From the NCBI GenBank assembly GCA_019247975.1, contig JAFBAD010000177.1:1-11243 (forward strand): a DNA stretch of 11,243 nt. The letters are read 5' to 3'. Below are positions 5,442 through 11,243 of this stretch, in pieces (position 1 is the stretch's first letter; every line of letters begins with the position of its first letter). The notes beneath the pieces were generated by a model. It did no database searches, had not been told where the DNA came from, and worked only from the letters and a program-made list of their open reading frames with translations. The stretch comes from Acidimicrobiia bacterium (GTDB lineage Bacteria > Actinomycetota > Acidimicrobiia > Acidimicrobiales > Iamiaceae). The translations under genes were made by a program, and so were the position numbers.

Positions 5442-6671
5442 GTGCCAGCGGTCGAGACCTTCGAGGTCGAGGGGCACATCGTCGACTCGCTCATCCTCGC
5501 CAAGGTGCTCGACCTGATCCTCGACGCAGCGGCCGACTACCGCCTCCTCGAGGTCGACATCGGCAAGACCTCCACCGACACCAGCCGCGCGGTCATCGAG
5601 ATCACCGCGGTCGACGACGCGACGATCGGCCGGCTGGCCGAGCAGCTGCAGGTGCACGGGGTCAACCCGGTCGGCGCAGAGGACGCCGAGCTCGTCGCGG
5701 CGGACCTCGACGGCGTGCTGCCCGCCGGCTTCTACTCGACCACCAACCTGCCCGCGGAGGTGCGCCTCGACGGCCACTGGGTGCCGGTCGAGCACCCGGA
5801 GATGGACTGCGGCCTCGTCGTGACGGTCGACGGCCCCGACAGCTCGGACAGGACGGTGCGCACGCTGCCGATGCACCGCGTCCGGGTCGGCGATCGCATC
5901 GTCGTCGGCAACCAGGGCGTCCGCGTGCAGGCGCCCCAGCCGTCGCGCGGGCTGAGCGCGTTCGAGTTCATGGACTCCGAGGTCAGCTCGGAGAAGCCGA
6001 AGGGCCTGCAGGTGCGCCAGGTCGCCGACAAGGTGCGGGCGGCGCGGGAAGCCGGCTCGTCGGTGCTCGCGGTGTGCGGCCCTGCGGTGATCCACACCGG
6101 CGGCGGTCCCGACGTCGCCCGCCTGGTCCGCGGTGGGTGGATCCAGGCGCTCTTCGCCGGCAACGGCTTCGCGACCCACGACATGGAGTCGAACGTGCTC
6201 GGCACGTCGCTCGGCGTCTCGGTCGCCGAGGGCGCGCCGACCGAGGGCGGCCACAGCAACCACATGCGGGTGATCAACGAGGTGCGCCGGCACGGTTCGA
6301 TCGCGGCTTCGATCGAGGCCGGCTTCGTCACCGGCGGGGTGATGTACGAGTGCGTGCGGGCCGGCGTGCCGTTCGTGCTCGGAGGTTCCATCCGCGACGA
6401 CGGTCCGCTCCCCGACACCATGGCGAACGTCGTGGAGGCGGCCGACCGCATGCGCGAGCTCGTGCCCGGCGTCGCCGTCGCCCTCATGCTCGCGACGACC
6501 CTCCACGCGATCGCGACCGGCAACATCCTCCCGGCCGGCGTCGAGACCTTCTGCGCGGACATCAACCAGGCGGTCGTCACCAAGCTGGCAGACCGCGGCA
6601 GCCACCAGGCCCACGGCATCGTCACCGACGTCGGGCTCTTCGTCCGCCAGCTCGCGGACGAGCTGGGTTAG
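5442..6671 (+). CDS. TIGR00300-family LOR/SDH-domain protein, probable ornithine cyclodeaminase
   Basis: A 409-residue cytoplasmic protein of the TIGR00300 / LOR-SDH conserved-domain family. Marker segments are VEGHIVDSLILAKVLDLI (9-26), GFYSTTNLP (96-104), VCGPAVIHTGGG (211-222), NGFATHDMESNVLGTSLG (241-258), GSIRDDGPLP (315-324) and CADINQAVVTKLADRGS (371-387). Archaeal members, and the C-terminal domain of cyanobacterial AgrE/ArgZ, are reported to convert ornithine to proline and ammonia using bound NAD. That reaction is the likely one here, by family transfer. GTG 5442 is preferred over the in-frame GTG at 5415, because the shared homology starts at ~VETFEVEGHIVDS and the earlier start would run into the divergent gene's promoter. 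Its stop TAG overlaps the stop of the convergent GGDEF/EAL gene. Its natural partner, an arginine dihydrolase, lies ~3.6 kb downstream on the same strand. Confidence 0.88.
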   Translation: MPAVETFEVEGHIVDSLILAKVLDLILDAAADYRLLEVDIGKTSTDTSRAVIEITAVDDATIGRLAEQLQVHGVNPVGAEDAELVAADLDGVLPAGFYSTTNLPAEVRLDGHWVPVEHPEMDCGLVVTVDGPDSSDRTVRTLPMHRVRVGDRIVVGNQGVRVQAPQPSRGLSAFEFMDSEVSSEKPKGLQVRQVADKVRAAREAGSSVLAVCGPAVIHTGGGPDVARLVRGGWIQALFAGNGFATHDMESNVLGTSLGVSVAEGAPTEGGHSNHMRVINEVRRHGSIAASIEAGFVTGGVMYECVRAGVPFVLGGSIRDDGPLPDTMANVVEAADRMRELVPGVAVALMLATTLHAIATGNILPAGVETFCADINQAVVTKLADRGSHQAHGIVTDVGLFVRQLADELG

Positions 6672-9600
6672 CGCGCCGCCTGGGTCGCGGCGGCGACGAC
6701 GGTCTTGGTCGTGAGCTCGACGATCGAGCGGCGCACGCCGAGCTCGGCGACCACCTGACCGGCCAGCGTCTGCAGGTCGCTCAGCTGGGTCGGGCCGTAG
6801 AGGCGGGGCTGGGTGTCGAGCACGCAGAGCATGCCGACGGTGAAGCCGTCGTCGAGCACCAGTGGCAGCGCCGCATAGGCGCGGACGCACGGAGGACCGG
6901 TCACCAGCGGGTTCGACTTGAAGCGGTCGTCGAGGTGCGTGTCGGGCACGACGAGCGGTTCGGAGGAGTCGAGTGCGTGGTCGGCGAACGCCCACGTCCG
7001 GGCGAGCTCGTCGACCTCGATGCCCACCCGCGCCTTGAGCCACACCCGGTCGGCGTCGATGAACGAGACGTACGCCATCGGGCTGCGACAGAGGCGCGCC
7101 GCCAGGTCGACGATGCGGTCGAACGTCGGCTCGGCATCGGTGTCGAGCACGCGGCACGACCGCAGCGCCGCCAGCCGGTCCTGTTCGACCGATGCGCGCA
7201 ACGCCCACCGCGGGGTCGGGTCCGCCGGTGAGGGCACGCCGAGCAGGTAGCCCTGCAACAGGTCGCAGCCGAGCAGCCGCAGGGCTCGTCGCTGCTCCTC
7301 GGTTTCGACGCCCTCGGCGATCACGGTCATGCCGATCTCGCTGGCCAGGTTGATCACCGAGCGCACGATCGCCGCGTCACCCGGGTCCTCGGTCAGGCCG
7401 GCGACGAAGAGCCGGTCGATCTTGAGCGCCTGGACCGGGAAGAGGTGGAGCTGCGCGAGCGTGGCGAAGCCGGTGCCGAAGTCGTCGAGCGCGGTGCGGC
7501 AGCCGAGCTTGCGCACCCGGGCCAGGCCCTCGAGCGCGCCGGTCGGGTCGTCGGCCACGGAGGTCTCGGTCACCTCGAGCCAGAGCGCGGCTGCGGGCAG
7601 ACCGCTCTCGCGCAGCACGGCCGACAGGTCGTCCGCCAGACGGGGGTCGGCCAGATCGTTCGCCGAGATGTTGACGGTCAGCTCGAGCGCGGGCAGCAGC
7701 TCCTTGCGCCAGTCCGCGACCTGGTGCGCGGCGAGCTCCAGCACCCTCCGGCTGATGCGCCCCATCAGCGGCGTGCCCTCGGCGAGCGGGATGAACTGGG
7801 CCGGCGGTAGCAGACCGAGCTCGGGGTGCTGCCAGCGGACCAGCGCCTCGACCTTCACGACGATGCCGTCGTCCGCGCGCACGATGGGCTGGTAGTGGAC
7901 GACCAGCTCGCCGTCGTCGATCGCACGGGTGAGGTCGCCCATCAGCGCGTCAGGCGCCTCGGCGCCGGGGAGCACACCGTGCGCGACGGTGACCAGGCCC
8001 AGCTCGTTGCCGCGCCAGTCGCGCACGTAGCGGGTGTGGAGGTGGATGTCGATGATCGTGCCGTCCTTGGTCGGCGACGGCTGCACGCCGACCCACTCCC
8101 CCGCCTCGGACAGACCGCGCCCGATGGAGTCGATCTCGGCTTCGTCGGGCGCGCCGATGATCTCGTCGATCCGCCGCCCGATCGCCTCCTCCGCAGTCCA
8201 GCCGAGCAGCTCGGTGGCGTACTGGTTCCAGGCGACGACCCGCAGGTCGAGATCCATCACGATCACGGCCTCGGTGCGCGGGCCCACGAGCTCGGTGCCG
8301 ATCCGCGCGATCTCGGTCAGCGGCGAGTCGACCGCCCGCAGGTGCACCTGGTTGGCGATGCGGGTGCCCCACATCACGGGGTGCGACCAGACCTCGACGT
8401 CGATGATCGTGCCGTGGAAGGTCACCAACCGCACGTTCTCGGGATCGGGCCAGTCGCCCGAGGCGACCCTCGCCTGGCGTCGGGCCGACACCGCTCGCGA
8501 ATCGGGCGTGAGGAACTCGTCGATCTCGCGACCGAGGACCTCCGACTCGTCCTCCGCTCCCATCGTGCGCATGAGCGCCTTCGACACCGCGACGATCTGG
8601 CCCTCGCAGTGGATGGCAACGGCCTCGGTCGTCGAGTCGAGGAGCTTGCGGAACCGGGACTCGACGTCGGCCCGCCGGTTCGACGGCTCGGGCATCGACT
8701 CCTCGCCCGGGCGGTAGCGCACCCACGTGCCGCGGCCGGCGGCCTTGGCCCGGTACATGGCGAGGTCGGCCGCCTTCACGAGCGCGTTCGCCCGGCTCGG
8801 GTCTGCGTCGACGTGCAGCGCGACGCCGATGCTGCAGCGCACCCGCAGACGCTTGCCGTCGTGCTCGAACGACTGGCAGATGACCTCGATCAGCCGTGAT
8901 GCGAGCTGGTCCACCGCGTCGCCGTCGGCCAGCGACGCGAGCACGACGAACTCGTCGCCACCGAGGCGGGCGACGAAGTCCTCGACCCGCAGGCACGAGC
9001 GGATGCGGTCGGCCACCTCCCGCAGCAGCGCGTCACCCGCGTCGTGGCCGTGGTCGTCGTTGACGGACTTGAAGTCGTCGAGGTCGATGAAGAGGCAACC
9101 GAGGATCTCGTCGCGCCGGTTGGCGGCGGCGATCATCGGCTCGAGCCGCTCCTCCAAGGCCGAGCGGTTGGCCGCGTCGGTGAGCGGGTCGTGGGTCGCG
9201 GAGTGCGCGAGCCGAGCGGCGTTGTCGACCTCGTCGGTGACGTCGTCGACCTGGGCGAGGATGTACTGCGGCTGCCCGTGAGGGTCGCGGACCAGCGCCA
9301 TGGTCACCTGGCCCCACAGGTGCGCGCCGTCGGGCCGCTCGTACTCGGTGCGGAACTCCAGCTTGTCGCGCCCGTCGACCGTCCAGGCCTGGATCATCGC
9401 CCAGACGTCCCGGATCTCGTCGGAGCCGGCGATGTCCACGATGTGCCGCCCGACGACCTCGGCTTCGCTCGCACCGATGAGCTCGCACAGCGTTCCGTTG
9501 AGGCGCATCATCGAGCCGTCGAGGGAGACGACCGCCAGTCCCGACGCGGATGCCTCGAAGGCCAGTCGCGTGAGCTCGTCCATCTCGTCGATCTGGCGCT

Positions 9601-10135
9601 GGGTGGCGGTCCGCAGCGTCTGCTGCCACCGCCAGACCGTGAAGTACACGGCGCTGGCCGCCAGGACGTAGATGCCGTGCACCATTGCGAGCGTCACCGC
9701 CTCGCGGTTGCTCTGCGTCTTGCCGAAGACCTGGTCGGGCGCGGCGATCCCGATGGTCGCGTGGAGCACGAGGACCGCGCTGGCCGCCGCCGCGTACGGC
9801 ACCCAGTCGTCGTAGAGCGCGAGCAGCCCGAGCAGCACGAAGAAGTAGAAGTGCGCCTCGACGCGACCGCCGTTGAGGTGGACGAAGACCTCGGCCGCCA
9901 CCATCAGCCCGATCGACACGGCGATCGACTTCGACCGCTCGTTGAAGCCGGGCCAGAACGCGAAGGCGGCGAAGATCGCGACGGTCGAGAGGTCGACCAG
10001 CACGTGACCGACGCTCCGACCCCGGGCCAGCCCGATGAGCGCCAGCGCCGGGACGTGGGCCAGGAGGAACCACGGCAGCCAGGTCGAGGGCCCGCGCGCG
10101 GCAAGCCGCTGACCACCCGTTCCGGCCGGCGTCAT
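6668..10135 (-). CDS. Membrane PAS-GGDEF-PAS-PAS-EAL-GAF cyclic-di-GMP synthase/phosphodiesterase
   Basis: A 1155-residue membrane signalling enzyme. Residues ~15-170 hold about five or six membrane segments around HLNGGRVEAHFYFFV, a conserved pattern of some sensor membrane domains. A PAS domain (~187-303) precedes GGDEF (~312-475). The active site GGDEF (392-396) and metal Asp351 are intact, and the RVED I-site (383-386) suggests product inhibition. Two more PAS domains follow (~492-605, ~612-725). EAL (~730-975) keeps E763, N822, E854, D884-D885, K905, E941 and Q961, so phosphodiesterase activity is also predicted. A GAF domain (~985-1135) ends the protein, which is uncommon because sensory domains usually lie N-terminal. 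It would make and break cyclic-di-GMP in response to ligands or redox state not readable here. The start at 10135 has no clear Shine-Dalgarno or -10 signal. Its stop overlaps that of the LOR/SDH gene. Confidence 0.93.
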   Translation of the reverse strand: MTPAGTGGQRLAARGPSTWLPWFLLAHVPALALIGLARGRSVGHVLVDLSTVAIFAAFAFWPGFNERSKSIAVSIGLMVAAEVFVHLNGGRVEAHFYFFVLLGLLALYDDWVPYAAAASAVLVLHATIGIAAPDQVFGKTQSNREAVTLAMVHGIYVLAASAVYFTVWRWQQTLRTATQRQIDEMDELTRLAFEASASGLAVVSLDGSMMRLNGTLCELIGASEAEVVGRHIVDIAGSDEIRDVWAMIQAWTVDGRDKLEFRTEYERPDGAHLWGQVTMALVRDPHGQPQYILAQVDDVTDEVDNAARLAHSATHDPLTDAANRSALEERLEPMIAAANRRDEILGCLFIDLDDFKSVNDDHGHDAGDALLREVADRIRSCLRVEDFVARLGGDEFVVLASLADGDAVDQLASRLIEVICQSFEHDGKRLRVRCSIGVALHVDADPSRANALVKAADLAMYRAKAAGRGTWVRYRPGEESMPEPSNRRADVESRFRKLLDSTTEAVAIHCEGQIVAVSKALMRTMGAEDESEVLGREIDEFLTPDSRAVSARRQARVASGDWPDPENVRLVTFHGTIIDVEVWSHPVMWGTRIANQVHLRAVDSPLTEIARIGTELVGPRTEAVIVMDLDLRVVAWNQYATELLGWTAEEAIGRRIDEIIGAPDEAEIDSIGRGLSEAGEWVGVQPSPTKDGTIIDIHLHTRYVRDWRGNELGLVTVAHGVLPGAEAPDALMGDLTRAIDDGELVVHYQPIVRADDGIVVKVEALVRWQHPELGLLPPAQFIPLAEGTPLMGRISRRVLELAAHQVADWRKELLPALELTVNISANDLADPRLADDLSAVLRESGLPAAALWLEVTETSVADDPTGALEGLARVRKLGCRTALDDFGTGFATLAQLHLFPVQALKIDRLFVAGLTEDPGDAAIVRSVINLASEIGMTVIAEGVETEEQRRALRLLGCDLLQGYLLGVPSPADPTPRWALRASVEQDRLAALRSCRVLDTDAEPTFDRIVDLAARLCRSPMAYVSFIDADRVWLKARVGIEVDELARTWAFADHALDSSEPLVVPDTHLDDRFKSNPLVTGPPCVRAYAALPLVLDDGFTVGMLCVLDTQPRLYGPTQLSDLQTLAGQVVAELGVRRSIVELTTKTVVAAATQAAR

Positions 10136-10220
10136 CGGTGGCCATCGGCACGAGATGGGCGAAGGTGAGCCAATGGTGCCGACTCGTCCGAATCGGCCGA
10201 CTTCTTCGCTCCCCTGGCTC

Positions 10221-10226
10221 TACCGT
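10221..10226 (+). promoter_or_regulatory. -10 hexamer TACCGT of the arginine dihydrolase gene
   Basis: TACCGT fits TANNNT and ends 7 nt before ATG 10234, again indicating a leaderless message. A -35 is not clear. It lies in the 98-bp space separating this gene from the divergent GGDEF/EAL gene, where nothing else was recognised. Confidence 0.5.
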
Positions 10227-10233
10227 CGGGCCC

Positions 10234-11073
10234 ATGTCCGCGCTCACGTGGGGCCACCGCTACCTCATGTGCCCGCCCACCCACTTCGGAGTCCTCTACG
10301 AGATCAACCCGTGGATGCACGCCGAGGTGGCGGTCGACCTCGACCGGGCCCGGACCCAGTGGGAGGGCCTCGTGGCCACGCTGCGGCAGGCCGGCGCGAC
10401 CGTCGAGGTGGTCGAACCCGACCCGATCGCCCCCGACATGGTGTTCACGGCGAACGCCGGCATCGTCAACCGGCGAGCCGGCGCAGCCCCGCAGTTCATC
10501 CCCTCGCACTTCCGCTTCGCGGAGCGCCAGCCCGAGACCGAGATCTTCGCCTCGTGGTTCGCGGCGCAGGGCTTCGAGGTCGACCGGCTGCCCGTCGAGC
10601 TCGCCCACGAGGGCGCCGGCGACGCCCTGCCCTTCGGCAACGGGCTCCTGTCGGGCTACCGGTTCCGCTCGGACCTGCCGGCGACCACCTCGCTGTCACG
10701 GCTCACCGGCGCGCCGGTGCGGGCGATCGAGCTGGTCGACGAGCGGCTGTACCACGTCGACATCACGTTCTGCCCGCTCGACGACCGGCGGGCCCTGTGC
10801 GCCCCGATGGGTTGGGACGCCTACGGCCGCAAGGTCGTCGAGGCGCTCGTGCCCGAGCCGCTGTGGCTCACCGACGAGGAGACGCTCGGGTTCTGCGCGA
10901 ACTCGGTGGTGGTCGGCTCGACCGTCGTGATGCCGGCGACGCCCGTGCGGGTCGGGCGCATCCTCGAGGGCTGGGGCTTCGACGTGGTGACGTGCGACGT
11001 GAGCGAGTTCCTGAAGGCGGGCGGCGGCTGCCGCTGCCTCACGCTCTCGCTCGACGTCTCGCTGGGGACCTGA
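10234..11073 (+). CDS. argZ: Arginine dihydrolase (ArgZ/AgrE N-terminal-domain type), guanidine-modifying fold
   Basis: A 279-residue single-domain enzyme of the amidinotransferase/dimethylargininase superfamily. It matches the N-terminal half of cyanobacterial ArgZ/AgrE: LMCPPTHFGVLYEINPWM (11-28), PDMVFTANAGIVNR (67-80), HEGAGDALPFG (125-135), YHVDITFCPL (173-182), and EFLKAGGGCRCLTLSLD (258-274). Likely catalytic residues are His174, Glu126, Asp176 and Cys268. The FTAN asparagine (Asn74) replaces the Asp of arginine deiminases and is linked in ArgZ studies with full dihydrolase action: arginine to ornithine, CO2 and two ammonia. Dimethylargininase or another amidinohydrolase activity is the main alternative. 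It stops where the fusion enzymes continue into LOR/SDH; that domain is encoded separately at 5442-6671. ATG 10234 is chosen because homology begins at once and a TANNNT hexamer precedes it. Its 3' end overlaps the convergent membrane-protein gene by 35 bp. Confidence 0.85.
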   Translation: MSALTWGHRYLMCPPTHFGVLYEINPWMHAEVAVDLDRARTQWEGLVATLRQAGATVEVVEPDPIAPDMVFTANAGIVNRRAGAAPQFIPSHFRFAERQPETEIFASWFAAQGFEVDRLPVELAHEGAGDALPFGNGLLSGYRFRSDLPATTSLSRLTGAPVRAIELVDERLYHVDITFCPLDDRRALCAPMGWDAYGRKVVEALVPEPLWLTDEETLGFCANSVVVGSTVVMPATPVRVGRILEGWGFDVVTCDVSEFLKAGGGCRCLTLSLDVSLGT

Positions 11074-11243
11074 GGTCGGCGAGCGTCCACGCCGAGAGGC
11101 CGGCCGCCACGAGCGCGAGCACCGCGTGCACGCCCTTGAACGCAGCCGGGTGGTCGTGCGACATGATCAACGGCAGGCGGACCGCCCAGTAGCCGATCGA
11201 CCAGATGGCCAGGGCGACGGTCGCGCCGCGGGTCCGGCGGGTG
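11039..11243 (-). CDS. Small membrane protein, C-terminal fragment
   Basis: An open frame enters from the right edge and ends at TGA 11041-11039, giving 68 codons including the stop. It encodes two hydrophobic stretches, around ATVALAIWSIGYWAVRLPLI and VHAVLALVAAGLSAW, separated by the polar turn SHDHPAAFKG, and a basic tail SPARRRARA. This reads like the last two helices of a small integral membrane protein. Antisense overlap with the last 35 bp of argZ is unusual but possible. The family is not recognised. Confidence 0.6.
   Translation of the reverse strand, partial: TRRTRGATVALAIWSIGYWAVRLPLIMSHDHPAAFKGVHAVLALVAAGLSAWTLADLRSPARRRARA

Noticed and set aside
5410..5503. N-terminal extension of the Nfu-N protein to 5503
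   Set aside because: It would overlap the divergent LOR/SDH coding region and skip the TANNNT hexamer placed just before ATG 5410. The added residues look like an antisense translation.
5421..7208. Long minus-strand open frame of 595 codons across the LOR/SDH gene
   Set aside because: It is antisense to a well-conserved family protein. Its composition (rich in Arg, Ala, Gly, His and Asp) is the usual shadow of GC-rich coding DNA.

Overview
The window is GC-rich (roughly 70% by eye), densely coding, and starts many genes with GTG. Lineage hints are an actinobacterial LexA box, an imuA-imuB pair, a neocarzinostatin-like secreted protein and several leaderless promoters. Together they suggest an actinobacterium, most likely of the Acidimicrobiia/Ilumatobacter type. 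The lineage is inferred from gene content; no rRNA or other marker is present.

Layout. (1) 1-524, plus: 3' end of a Baeyer-Villiger-type flavin monooxygenase. (2) 525-1175, minus: a Thr-rich lipoprotein. It diverges from (3) 1236-1874, plus: a LysE/RhtB amino-acid exporter. (4) 1881-about 2584, minus: a secreted neocarzinostatin-like gene that appears broken by two single-base insertions. (5) 2596-4961, minus: imuA-imuB, an SOS mutagenesis pair joined by a GTGA overlap, with a LexA box over the imuA promoter. (6) 5003-5410, minus: a small Nfu N-terminal-domain protein. It shares a 31-bp divergent promoter with (7) 5442-6671, plus: a TIGR00300 (LOR/SDH) ornithine-cyclodeaminase-type protein. 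(8) 6668-10135, minus: a 1155-residue membrane PAS/GGDEF/PAS/PAS/EAL/GAF cyclic-di-GMP enzyme. (9) 10234-11073, plus: an arginine dihydrolase (ArgZ-like) of the amidinotransferase fold. (10) 11039-11243, minus: the C-terminal end of a small membrane protein, cut by the window edge.

How the genes may work together. Genes 7 and 9 correspond to the two halves of the cyanobacterial fusion enzyme AgrE/ArgZ, which takes arginine to ornithine and then proline, releasing ammonia. Here the halves are separate genes flanking a cyclic-di-GMP signalling gene. A LysE-type exporter also lies in the window, but no link to this pathway is shown. ImuA and ImuB would support SOS mutagenesis with a DnaE2 polymerase that is not encoded here.

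The most unusual DNA structures are two palindromes of nearly equal length (47 and 46 bp), each embedded in frame in a coding sequence: one inside imuB and one at the 3' end of imuA. They resemble protein-coding palindromic insertion elements. A second recurring pattern is a -10-like hexamer 6-7 nt before the start codon, consistent with leaderless transcription of most genes here. No tRNA, rRNA, CRISPR array or transposase gene was seen, and no gene-free stretch exceeds 300 bases.
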